64,000 bases of DNA from Aradus depressus (taxonomy: Eukaryota > Arthropoda > Insecta > Hemiptera > Aradidae), in NCBI GenBank assembly GCA_963662175.1, contig OY759221.1, positions 33,850,045-33,914,044 of the forward strand, written 5' to 3'. The notes below the pieces were generated by a model. The model had not been told where the DNA came from and did not search any database. It saw nothing but the letters and a program-made list of their open reading frames with translations. The translations under genes were made by a program, and so were the position numbers. Of the stretch, positions 37,351 through 46,968 are shown one piece after another (the stretch's first letter is position 1; each line of letters opens with the position of its first letter).

Positions 37351-38537
37351 TCACTTCCCCCCAACGACGACGTCGCAGAAACGGACCTTCGGTCGCACCA
37401 GTCTTCCGCTGCGCGTGCGATACGCGGACGAAACACGCGCTTCGGTGCCTTCCTTCTCTTGGCACGAGTGCGGCCCGCCAAGACCGGAATGATGTCCGTC
37501 CGGCGTTGACTCGCCTTCACAGAGGAGGAAGGCAGGTTTTAACCGATCCAACGCCACCACGAGCTCTTTTCCGCGAACTTCTATCCGGTATGTCTTGATG
37601 TCTCTTTGACAAACTCATAGAGACCGAATGGTGTGATGATAGCGGTTTTGGAAATATCTTCTTCTGCAACAGGTATCTGAAAGTATGCCCTGACCAAGTC
37701 CAATTTAGTAAAGATATTTTTCCCATGTAAACCTAGATTAAAATCATTCAAATTGGGAACTCCATATCGGTCAGGTGTCGTTTGGGCATTCAACATGCGG
37801 TAGTCCCCGCAAGGTCGAAGCTGGCCGTCCTTCTTGATGACCACGTGAAGAGGACTGGACCACTGACTCTTTGAAGGTCTACATATCCCTTCCGCTACCA
37901 TTCGCCGGAACTCTTCCTTTACAGCCTGATACTTTTCTGGCGGGAGTCTTCTGGCCTTGGCATACACGGGTCTTCCAGTCGTCTCGATATGATGAAAAAC
38001 CTTATGCTTCGCAGGGCTCTGGATTGGTGAAGGCCTGGTGATCCTTGGGAATTCCTTTAATATTCCTTCGAAAGGTTGCGAGCCAGAAATGGGGGAAATA
38101 GTACTCTGCGCATTGACTGAGACCTTCCCGGGTGTAGCCAGACCAGTAAGCTGATCAAGAAGCCGGCGTCCATTAAGATCAGCCACAAGGTGAAAATTGT
38201 ACAAAAAATCTGCACCTAAAATTGCTTTGGGGATGTCAGCAATAACAAACTTCCAGGTAAAAACTCGCCGCAACCCGAAGTCCAGTTGAAGAGTTGCTTC
38301 ACCGAATGTTGATATTCTGGAACCGTTGGCTGCATATAAATAAAATTCCTGTGGCCGTCTCCTAATATTTTTCAAAGGTGGGATGACTGAAATGGCCGCC
38401 CCCGTGTCAACCAAAAATACACGCTGACTCCGTTGATCAGTCACGAATAAACGGCGTTGGAGCGTCAGAGTGTCGGTTAACGCCACACCCGACACCTGCT
38501 TCAGTTTTCCGGCTTGGTGGTCTGCGTGTGTTCCCAT
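37351..38537 (-). pseudogene. pol: pol remnant: protease, partial RT, integrase tail
   Basis: The frame runs from protease (active site VDTGAAISV, later AILGADFL) into reverse transcriptase (YAKARRLPPEKY, PCGDYRMLNAQT, FTKLDLVRAYFQIPV, TPFGLYEFV) and then breaks at about 37600-37610. The rest of RT, RNase H and most of integrase are gone, and the frame stops shortly after. In another frame the C-terminal integrase tail follows (VVALDRLKPAF, TRSGRLVRPKVRF) to a stop at 37351-37353. The element cannot encode its own RT or integrase. Confidence 0.9.
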
Positions 38538-39301
38538 GCGCAGGGTGACTCACACTTCTTGGCCCTCTCCCGGAATTTATAATGATAAAAACAGAGCCAA
38601 TTTGGGTCGGTGGATGTCTTCCTCCTGCCGCGAGAACCGCTTCTGCCTCTAGGTCCCTGTTTTGGCGGTTCGTTGCGTCGATGGGACATTTTGAGCTCAG
38701 CTACCTCCCGTGATAGCTGCCTTATTTCTTCCAACAATTGGGATGATTCACTTGTATGTGCCATAGCGTGAACTTCATGGGGCCGTTGTACTTCGTGGAT
38801 CCTGTCCGCTACCTCAGCCAACTTGTTGAGGTCCTGATGTCCCGTGGAGAGCAATATTGCTTGTGTATTGGGTGGAAGTGCGCGCAACCAAAGGGTCCTC
38901 ATTACTTCAGATGCTACCGCATCGCCAGCCAAATGATGCATTTGCTGCAGTAATCGGGAGGGTTTCTCATCCCCCAGTTGTTTCCCTTCAAGGAGCTGTT
39001 GGATGCGCATATTTTCTGATTCCGTAAACGCACCAACCAATCTCTTTTTTAAATCTTCATAGGGGGTACTGCCAGGTTTTTTTACAATGTCTGCCGCATG
39101 TTGAAGGATCTCAAACTCCAAAGAACTAACAATTGTGTTAAATTTTGTCAGTGAGTTGGTAATTTGAGAGCGGGCAAAAACGGCCTCAACCTGACAGAAC
39201 CAAAGTTCAGGGTCAGGCTTCCAGAATGGTGGGACTTTGTTAGCTGCTGGTGCAAAGGCCGCCACTGATTTCGTGTCTCCTTTATTTTCCCCTTCCGCCA
39301 T
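38501..39301 (-). CDS. gag: gag of the Ty3/gypsy element
   Basis: A complete 266-residue capsid/nucleocapsid frame. The N-terminal block (VPPFWKPDPELWFCQVEAVF, about residues 23-42) is typical of insect Ty3/gypsy capsids. The zinc motif near residue 236 is Cys-His-Cys-Cys instead of CCHC, followed by the stop. It overlaps pol by 37 bases, with pol in the -1 frame; a GGAAAAC heptamer directly before the gag stop could be the shift site (inference). Confidence 0.9.
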   Translation of the reverse strand: MAEGENKGDTKSVAAFAPAANKVPPFWKPDPELWFCQVEAVFARSQITNSLTKFNTIVSSLEFEILQHAADIVKKPGSTPYEDLKKRLVGAFTESENMRIQQLLEGKQLGDEKPSRLLQQMHHLAGDAVASEVMRTLWLRALPPNTQAILLSTGHQDLNKLAEVADRIHEVQRPHEVHAMAHTSESSQLLEEIRQLSREVAELKMSHRRNEPPKQGPRGRSGSRGRRKTSTDPNWLCFYHYKFRERAKKCESPCAWEHTQTTKPEN

Positions 39302-39357
39302 CGTGGGAATCAGAGCGGAGACAAAAAATAACTAAACAAATATTTAAAATTCTCACC

Positions 39358-39381
39358 GTTCAAATCACGTCGGGGTCACCA
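39358..39381 (-). promoter_or_regulatory. Primer-binding site, complementary to tRNA-Trp
   Basis: One base from the 5' LTR. The plus strand reads as a tRNA 3' end including CCA: GTTCAAATCACGTCGGGG then TCACCA. This is the T-arm and acceptor strand of an insect-type tRNA-Trp, so complementarity covers 24 nt, longer than the usual 18. Confidence 0.85.
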
Positions 39382-39382
39382 C

Positions 39383-39590
39383 TTTACCCTCGTCACTCTT
39401 TTCTTTCGAAAATGCAGGATAAGAAAAATATATATAACGTGAACATTTATTCAGTATATTTTTTTTGTGTAAATTAATAATTTCATCTGTATAATAATAA
39501 TAAAAATATCATCTGTTTTTTATCGAACTACGAGGGTGTGTTCCTGTCCGCTTCTGCAAAGTCGCCGTTGATCCGAATACGAACGCTACA
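39383..39590 (-). repeat. 5' LTR of the Ty3/gypsy element
   Basis: 208 bp, differing from the other LTR by a single T in a homopolymer. On the minus strand it starts TGTAGCG and ends GGGTAAA, so it lacks the usual CA end. Confidence 0.93.
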
Positions 39591-39689
39591 ACATATTTAT
39601 TTGATTCAATGAGGAACATTTCAATGGGTGAAGCTAAAAACAAAATATTGGACACACATTCAAGAGTTTAGTTAGTAGGTCATTCTGTT

Positions 39690-39805
39690 ATTTTCACTTC
39701 CACAGCTAAACCAAGTATAGAGGACGTTATGTAAAGATATTTGTAGTTGTGTTTTCACCGAAATTTCATAGTTTTCTTCCCCCGATTCCAAAAATGAAAC
39801 AGAAC
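39690..39805 (-). mobile_element. TACTTCCCCAG-family repeat, right-end fragment
   Basis: Reverse: TTTTCACTTCCACAGCTAAA then GACGTTATGTAAAG and ACCGAAATTTCATAG. Confidence 0.6.
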
Positions 39806-39949
39806 CCCCGACATGATCCCGAGTTCACTCGGCGTAAAGCCCCGGAAACCAAGGAGGGTCCACAACCGAAGAAGGTTACCCGCTCCCCAACGCAATAGGG
39901 TGATATGACCGACCTCCTCAAAGGGTCAGGAGCACCGCAAAAAAAAAAA
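39804..39949 (+). mobile_element. GC-rich, A-tailed insertion (retroelement 3' end?)
   Basis: About 135 bases much richer in GC than the surroundings (GAGTTCACTCGGCGTAAAGC, GGAGGGTCCACAACCGAAGA) ending in an 11-A run, inside a decayed TACTTCCCCAG-family region. It looks like a retroposed 3' end. Family unknown. Confidence 0.45.
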
Positions 39950-40400
39950 GTATGTTACTTGAAATATTATTTAAATAAAAGTATTAAATATAAACAAAGT
40001 AAAATATTCCAACATTCAGTTAGATTTGGGAATAATATTTAAATGCACTTGTCCTTTGGACCACAAGACTTATTCTGACTTTTGCTCAAACACCAGATAT
40101 AATATATTATTACAGCCATTCTCCTATCTATTTTTTGACTTCTCAAAAAATAGCAATTATAAACATATCGGGAAGCACTCCCATCAGTATCTATAATACA
40201 TGTATATTCTTTAGACTAGTGACTATTTTTTTTGGAAGAAATCAAAGTTTATTATTTTTTACGATATGTGTTATTTAAAATTGATTTTGTAATAATAAAT
40301 CTATGTTAGAAATACATTCTCATTTTATTTGCTCCTTCCCTTAACCCCCCCCCCCCCCCCCCCCTCCACCTCCTCAGGTGTCCCTGTGTTGAAAATCTGG

Positions 40401-40925
40401 TTACTTCACTTTTAAACTAGTAAATGAAGTACAGGAGAAGTTATGTAATTGGACAGCTTTCCGACCTGTAGAACCCAAATAAGGAAAAAAAAATCTGTCT
40501 GTGAACACGATAACTCCCCATAGAATGAATGTATCCACACGAAATTTTATATGTGAATCCAGAGCCTTCTAAAAACAACACCTATTGGGGGAGAGGTTTA
40601 ACATAAAATCTCTAATACCTGCCAACAGAATGAATGTATCAAACGAAATTTATATGTGTGACCAAAACTCCATAAGGACAACACGCATTAATTTTCAGCG
40701 GAATCGGTAGAAGTGAAAGGGGGGATCAGAGGGGACTCAACTCAAAAACCCAAATAACTACCGATGTAAACTAATTGAAATTTATCGACACAAAATTTAG
40801 TATAGGGATCTAGGTGTCCCTTTGTAAGTCAATTGTTGACTTTTAGACCAAACGGTCGACTGGCTTTGAAGGGGGAGCGAAAAGTTAATTGATTAATTCG
40901 TCCTGATTGATTCACCGACTTTTTT
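40401..40925 (-). mobile_element. TACTTCCCCAG-family repeat, full-length copy
   Basis: Reverse copy with GAGAAGTTATGTAATTGGAC, TGTGAACACGATAACTCCCC and GGGAGCGAAAAGTTAATTGA. Confidence 0.7.
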
Positions 40926-42625
40926 TTTTCTTCAAATTTTCCTATAATCATTATTCCTGAACAGTGGACAAATTGTCAGTTAAGTAACTCCATAAGTTTA
41001 TAAAATATTACTATACAGCTCCCATGCTAAAGTTTCCGTAAATATTGTCTATTTAACAAAATATATAATAATACATATTATATTATATAATACATGGGAG
41101 TACTTTCGGTATTGTATATATTTTGTGAAATAGACAACATTTTAAAAAAATATTAGTTTTTACTTATTTTTATTAAGTATCATCACGAAAAATATATATT
41201 ATTTTGACTTTAAGAAAGAAAAAAAATCTCAATCTAAAAAGAACTTGAAGAATATTAAGCAATTAAAAAATTTCCTTGATGAAATGATAAACATCAATAC
41301 CTGGAATTTGGCACTGAGTAAAACTGAGTTCATGTTATAATTTCAGGAAATATCCTGTGACTAGGTTTATCTTGTGGCATTCTGCCCAATGGCTACAGGT
41401 TGTTTAACATAGATAAAACCTATCAGTACTTTGTTATCGGTGAAAGCACACTTGAAACTTTTTTTTTTAGTTTATGGAAAATAAACTATTAAAGTTTATA
41501 TTATTTTAAAAAAGAAAGTAAATTTATACATTATTTTCAGACATTGTCCCCATATTTAGGAGTGAAAACTTGCATTCTGAATTTATCAAAATGAGGCGCT
41601 AGAAAAGAAATTTAACAAGAGTACAAAATAAAAGGACCCGAAAAATGTTCAAATTTATGAATATGTGAACACATTTAGATGTTTTGTTTTATTCCGATTT
41701 GGATGAAACTCTGCATCTAAAACATGAGTCTCATCTCCACTGGTAAAATAAGAAAAGAACATTTTCTTAACTTATCACCGGCAATGTACTTCCCCAACGC
41801 GAATTAATCAACTAAGTTTTCGCTCTTCCAGTCAGTCAGACACAGAACAACTAACATTGTGTTAAATTACTTATAAGAGAATAGTTTAAATTTTATTTGA
41901 TTGGGCTAGAAACTACACAATTATTGCATGTGGTGAATACTATAATACTATATAAAAGTAGATAAATAGTTTTTAAAAAAAGTTTAAAAAAATCATTGGA
42001 CAAGCACAATCTAAGTGTTCCAAAAAATAAAAAAAATTGCAATTACTGCTTCTATACACGTACACAATTAAAAAATCATTACAACAACTAATATAACTAA
42101 TAAATTGGTACTTAAATCAGAGAATAAGTTCAACATTTAATGATAAATAATTAACTAATAACCTAAAACTTGTCACTCTCCATAATCAGTAATATAAGCT
42201 ATGAATCTAAGATTTTTTTATTTTTGTTTGTGATTTCAGAAATCTTTAATTTATATTTTTGCGACCTATAAGCTTAAACATGCATACAACTAAGTGCTAT
42301 TTTGCAAGTTTAAAAAAAAAGTGATGGCGTAATTTTTTTTAAATTTATTTATCGTTGTCATTTGAATTAATGACAAAAACGTTTCTCAAAGAATACCTCC
42401 ATCTCTGCCCTGGAGAATAGAATTACCCTAATTCTAGCGCGTTAATACGACAGGGAAATTGTTTGTACCTTTAGATCTCTCAACTCCAATCTATCCTAAA
42501 ATTTTACTGTAGGGTCTGAGGCCCTAGTGGTACGTTAACTGAGACAATGTTTTGATCTAGAAAAATAACTGTTAAAAAAAATTAACAACAATAATTTCAA
42601 ATTTTCCATCAGTTGTTGTTTGTAA

Positions 42626-42762
42626 CTCGTGCCTAACTACGAAGTCATATCGCCTACTATCAGGGGGCTCTCCCGACTCTACAGGAAGTACTCTTACATT
42701 TTGCCTATTCAGGTTTATTTAGTATTTAGGGTCAAGATCTTTAACGAGTACCTCATATCACA
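42626..42762 (-). mobile_element. SINE fragment, degenerate
   Basis: CTACGAAGTCATATCGCCTA and TTTAACGAGTACCTCATATC identify it; internal deletion and many changes. Confidence 0.65.
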
Positions 42763-45362
42763 CAAGACTCTTTTGGCCGCCATTTCATGTCCCCCCAATT
42801 GGTCCATGAAAAATGGAAGTGTAACGTCGACGACGTTTAAAATACAAAAACATCTAAATAAATACATTTTATGGACATTTTCTATTTAGCAATGTCTAAT
42901 AATTGAAAAAAATCATTAATGTTCAAAATGTCTTCTAAAATCTCAGAAGCCAAACAATATCACTATTATAATCAAATATATTTTAGTCGTCTGCAATATT
43001 GCAATATTCAAAGCGAAACTGTGAATCTACAAAATTATTACTTTTGACGAGAAATGCGCATGAAGGAGCCTTGATGCTGACCATCCCGTCTAGCCTCAAT
43101 TTACTCTTACTACATTTACTAATTAATTACTCATACTTTTAATTTTTAAAAAAACTATTCTAATCGTACAAAAATCCGAGATCGAATTTTCAACGCAATT
43201 TCACGTTTCAAGGTCCCCTGACCATTTGCGCAACGATGTGTGTCTATATCTGATTGGGACTTTGTGAGTGCTCTATCTCAGAAATAATTGAATTAACTTG
43301 AAATTTGAATGAATTGAAAATGTTATCATTTGCTAACTTACATCTGATTTGATTTTTGCCAAATTCGGTCGAAAATTGAAACCTCTAAGAACATTTCACA
43401 ATATACAGCATATATTTATGACCTAATCAAATAAGAGCTGTAGAGAATATTAAAAAGTACATTTTATACACCATTTTTCGAAGGTCGCCCGCTTTTCCAG
43501 ATACATGCCGAAAACCATCTTAATATTACGCCTCGAAACTCAATTTTTTAGATGTTTGCTTGATACCCAATAGGACCAAAGTTTTAAATAATTATCACAT
43601 CAGATATATATATGTACTAAACGATTGTAAATAAACTTTTAAAAGAGAGAAAGAAAAGGCTGTTTCCACGGTTTAAAATAGAGAAAACTTTTTTTTTTCT
43701 TAAATAAAACTATAGAGAAAAAAAAATAGAAAAAAAAATGGAAGCTGCAATTTTGCTGTGCCAGAGCTGTCTAATTCTTATTGAAATATATAACTACTCA
43801 CCATATGAAAATATTAGCGCACATGAAGGTACTCAGAGAAAAGATGATCACTTTTGGTTCGATATTAACTAAAAGAAAACCGACTAACTCATTTATTTTC
43901 TTGTACTTCGAAAAATATACAAAAATAAACTTAGTTAAACGTAAATTTATAATAAATTTTCTTTTATTGTATATAAAATATATTTTTTTGAATGAATTAC
44001 CTTGTTGTTATTGATGTAATTAACAAGATTGATGTTATTTCTTCTTCCTGATGTGTGTTGCTTATTTGCCCGTCTAAATATAATAATTTATTTTTTTAAT
44101 TCATCATAAATTGCCAAAAACAATCTCAAAGAGTAATAGTAGGATTTAAGGAGAAAAAAAAAAATGGTAATGTTTTTTGATATGACTTTTACTATACATA
44201 TACGTTGGTTTATATCGATGTATAAATATATGTATATTTATTTATTTAATATGATACAGTTCAGTCGTAACAGTAATACAGTCTCTACACATAAAAAGGG
44301 AGTAACTTTTTTTTTTGCAGACCTGGACAATTTTATTGCTTACAACAAAAGTATGTTGGTACATAAACTACTTTCAAAGAGCACAATATCGGAAAAATTT
44401 TAATTAAAAAAATATAGTTGAGATTTATAATAGTAAAAATTAGGCTATTAAAGGTTTTAAATAACCAAAAAAGGTTTTAATATAAATAATTATAAAAAGG
44501 AGTGCTATAAAAATCAATAACGAAGAGAAATTTAATAATGGAATAGGCATGGGTATTCAGATTCCTAGAAATTGTAAAATTCATCAGGGGGTCGATGACT
44601 ACTACCCAAAGAGAACTCTGTTCACAGTAACATGAACTTATAACTTACAATCCTATCGAGTAAGTATATAGCAGACATTTAAAACAAGATGGCAACCTGT
44701 AGGTAGCCCCTTGCTATCAACTATAACAGCTGATGAGACATGACACAATAAGAGAGAAATTAATCATGTCTACATCAATTGACTATTACCACAGCTGCAA
44801 ACAATGACACCACTCAGAAATATTGAAGAATTTCCTAGCAATGCCACTGATACGATGGAAGAGGACAAGAGAAATAAAATCTGATATGTTAATTTGAAAT
44901 TTGGTTAATTTCACCTCTTTGCCGGATATCAAATTACTAGAAAAAAAAAATCCCTGGAAATTAAATTTGACAATGAGAACAAAAAAGTTGAGAAAAATAA
45001 CTTATTTGAAAAATAAAAATGAACTTGAAAAAATCTTTAATATCCTACAATAGTCGAACGGCTAGATCGACAGGTACAAATCTGGTCCAACTAGAGTACA
45101 TCGATTATGGCCGGAATCGAGTTATTGGTTTAGGAGATATGATGAACGACGTACACACACCGATATTTTCCAGAAATGGTCTCATATTGAATCTGACGTC
45201 GCAAAACACTTAAAAAACGAAGAAACCCAACTCCATTTTTTTAATGACAACTTTCCTAATGAGAGAATAAAAATTGTACAATTATTTTCCAGGATCTGCT
45301 CCCTTGTTATTTAAATTATTAATAAGATCAATAAAGAACAAAAGTTTTTTTAAAAAACAAGC

Positions 45363-46925
45363 TCAAAAGGCGTCTTTAATATCGTTCAACTGTCGAACGG
45401 CAATGTCGACGGGTAGATTGAAGTTGAACTGAGCGAGCCGGTCGAGACTGATGTAGGTGTCCTCGAAGCCGGTCTTGAGGAGGTAGCTCCACTCAGCATA
45501 ATAGAGCTCCAACAGTGGCTGACATCGGAGGAGCAACTTGAGCCAGGGGACCAGCAGCTTGCCGTTGAGGCCAGCACAGACCAGTGCCTTGAACTGTGAG
45601 TCGTAGCTCCTCTTGTACGGGTCATGGGAGCCTATGATGTTACCTATCATACTCAGGAGGCTCTGCTTACTCGACACCGAGTTACCTCCCATCATGTCCA
45701 GGTTGAAACTTTGCGAGAGTTTACGCGCTGGCGTTGAGTTGAACACGTCTCCATTTTTCAAATCGTAATATTTCAGGATTAGTTCCCACGCGTGCATATC
45801 GTACGATGAGGGTGTATCTCGAGGACGGAAACACATAGCGAATGGTACAATTGTCAAATTGTTGTTGATATTCAAGAGGCCGTGTTGAATCAAGTTTTGG
45901 ATACCAACTGCCAGCTGTTTACGTACAACTGTTGCCAGTTTGCTGGTAGACTGTACAGAATTTTCGGAATCTGATACATAATCACTGTCAGCGTACGTCT
46001 CTGGTTCTTTTGCCAACTCTATCACTTTTTCTATTGCCATTTCCAAGTGTGCTCTTAAATCTCCCCAGTGTTTTGTTTTCATACTTTTTTTGGGAGAGTT
46101 ACGTCTAAATTTTCGACTGGAGTGTAGTTGTGTAGATGCAAATATGTGAAGGAGAGCGGTGATCCGTTTGATAGTGTTCAACATCTTGCCTCGCAGCTGA
46201 TCGTGATCAGACTTGGTGACATGGCGGTCGCACCCAGCACAGCTACATCGGCACTTGTGATCCTTCGTCCCGGCCTCCCCCTGTAGAAACTGTACGAACA
46301 TCTCCAGATCCGCTATCTGAGTCTTCAGCTGACTCACCAGTTGTTCCTTCATTTTGAGGGGGTTGATCACTTGGCTTACAGCGCTGTCCACGTAGGCCCG
46401 CAGCTGATCTGTTGACATCTTGTCTATTTCGTCAATGTTGAAGTTGAGCTGTCCCTTCAGCTGGTCTATGATGACCCTCTGTCGCTCCATCACCACACTC
46501 TGCGGCGGACCTCCCTCTCCTGACTCCCAGGCATATGACTCCAGGTCTGCCAACTGCTGCTTCAGTCGTCCTATCAGCTCTGCTTGTTTTGCCCTCTGCT
46601 CATTCAGAGTATCCTCCAACTCTCTATCCCCTGGACAAAGACGAAGCTTACATGCACTATTCTCCATTTGTGGTATTCCTCGAAAAGCAAACTCTTCCAA
46701 ATTCTTCAAAAGATCCTGCCTCTCCTCAGGAGCCGCTTCTACAATCTGCCTTAACCTAAACTGTACCTGAGCAAAGTGCGTTGTCAACGCTATCAAGGAG
46801 GAATTCATCAACTCATATTGCTCTTCCATATGCTGAAGCCGATCGCCGTCTAAGGACATGGCGGACTCCGCATCATCCAGGTACATATCTGCCGGTGATC
46901 CTCCTCTGTACATATCCTCTTCCAT
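45363..46925 (-). CDS. Rundc1: RUNDC1-like RUN-domain protein, complete single coding exon
   Basis: A 520-residue protein (vertebrate RUNDC1 is about 610). N-terminal third: coiled-coil blocks shared with RUNDC1 (THFAQVQFRLRQIVEAAP about residue 48, VVMERQRVIIDQLKGQLN about 145, KTQIADLEMFVQFLQGEAG about 203), then a Cys-rich spot (CRCSCAGC). C-terminal third: the RUN domain, with PARKLSQSFNLDM, SKQSLLSMIG, HDPYKRSYDSQFKALVC and the ending LPVDIAVRQLNDIKDAF, almost the same as vertebrate RUNDC1. RUN domains usually act as effectors of small GTPases; RUNDC1's own role is little known. The start ATG at 46923-46925 is the first in frame and sits before the conserved block; the stop is TGA. There is no coding intron. 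A splice acceptor in the 5' UTR (46967-46968) suggests a non-coding first exon. Confidence 0.95.
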   Translation of the reverse strand: MEEDMYRGGSPADMYLDDAESAMSLDGDRLQHMEEQYELMNSSLIALTTHFAQVQFRLRQIVEAAPEERQDLLKNLEEFAFRGIPQMENSACKLRLCPGDRELEDTLNEQRAKQAELIGRLKQQLADLESYAWESGEGGPPQSVVMERQRVIIDQLKGQLNFNIDEIDKMSTDQLRAYVDSAVSQVINPLKMKEQLVSQLKTQIADLEMFVQFLQGEAGTKDHKCRCSCAGCDRHVTKSDHDQLRGKMLNTIKRITALLHIFASTQLHSSRKFRRNSPKKSMKTKHWGDLRAHLEMAIEKVIELAKEPETYADSDYVSDSENSVQSTSKLATVVRKQLAVGIQNLIQHGLLNINNNLTIVPFAMCFRPRDTPSSYDMHAWELILKYYDLKNGDVFNSTPARKLSQSFNLDMMGGNSVSSKQSLLSMIGNIIGSHDPYKRSYDSQFKALVCAGLNGKLLVPWLKLLLRCQPLLELYYAEWSYLLKTGFEDTYISLDRLAQFNFNLPVDIAVRQLNDIKDAF

Positions 46926-46966
46926 ATTTATCTCTTCAATCCTTCAGAGTTACTAAGCTTTGTAAC

Positions 46967-46968
46967 TG
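46967..46968 (-). other. Candidate 5' UTR splice acceptor of RUNDC1-like gene
   Basis: TTGGTTTTACAG lies 41 bases upstream of the start codon on the minus strand, with a good pyrimidine run. If used, transcription starts further upstream (above 46968). Confidence 0.4.

Larger units (their letters stand above)
37144..39590 (-). mobile_element. Ty3/gypsy LTR retrotransposon, CsRn1-like, internally deleted
   Basis: A compact element bounded by two LTRs and a 4-bp target duplication ACAT (37140-37143 and 39591-39594). From its 5' end (right side): LTR, one spacer base, primer-binding site for tRNA-Trp, complete gag frame, protease, the first part of reverse transcriptase, a deletion, the C-terminal tail of integrase, a G-rich polypurine tract, and the 3' LTR. 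The Gag zinc motif (C-x2-H-x9-C-x3-C) and the tRNA-Trp primer are traits I recall for the CsRn1 clade (CsRn1, Kabuki). It sits just upstream of the first Apc exon found, in antisense to nothing: Apc, RUNDC1 and the element share the minus strand. Confidence 0.93.
39950..45362. other. Non-coding region between the LTR element and RUNDC1-like gene
   Basis: AT-rich; one full and one partial TACTTCCCCAG-family copy, a SINE fragment, a 20-C run, and a small inverted repeat at about 41045-41145. A weak RT-like string (LALSKTEFM) near 41310 may be a LINE trace. The missing 5' Apc exons were looked for here without success. Confidence 0.5.

Noticed and set aside
41257..41340. RT-like string LALSKTEFM on the plus strand
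   Set aside because: Resembles a LINE RT motif but is only about 25 codons with no flanking support; left as a possible trace.
45019..45213. 64-codon plus-strand ORF just downstream of RUNDC1
   Set aside because: No splice signals, no family, and it sits in the likely 3' flank of RUNDC1.
46420..46770. Plus-strand ORF of 116 codons
   Set aside because: Antisense shadow of the RUNDC1-like coding exon.
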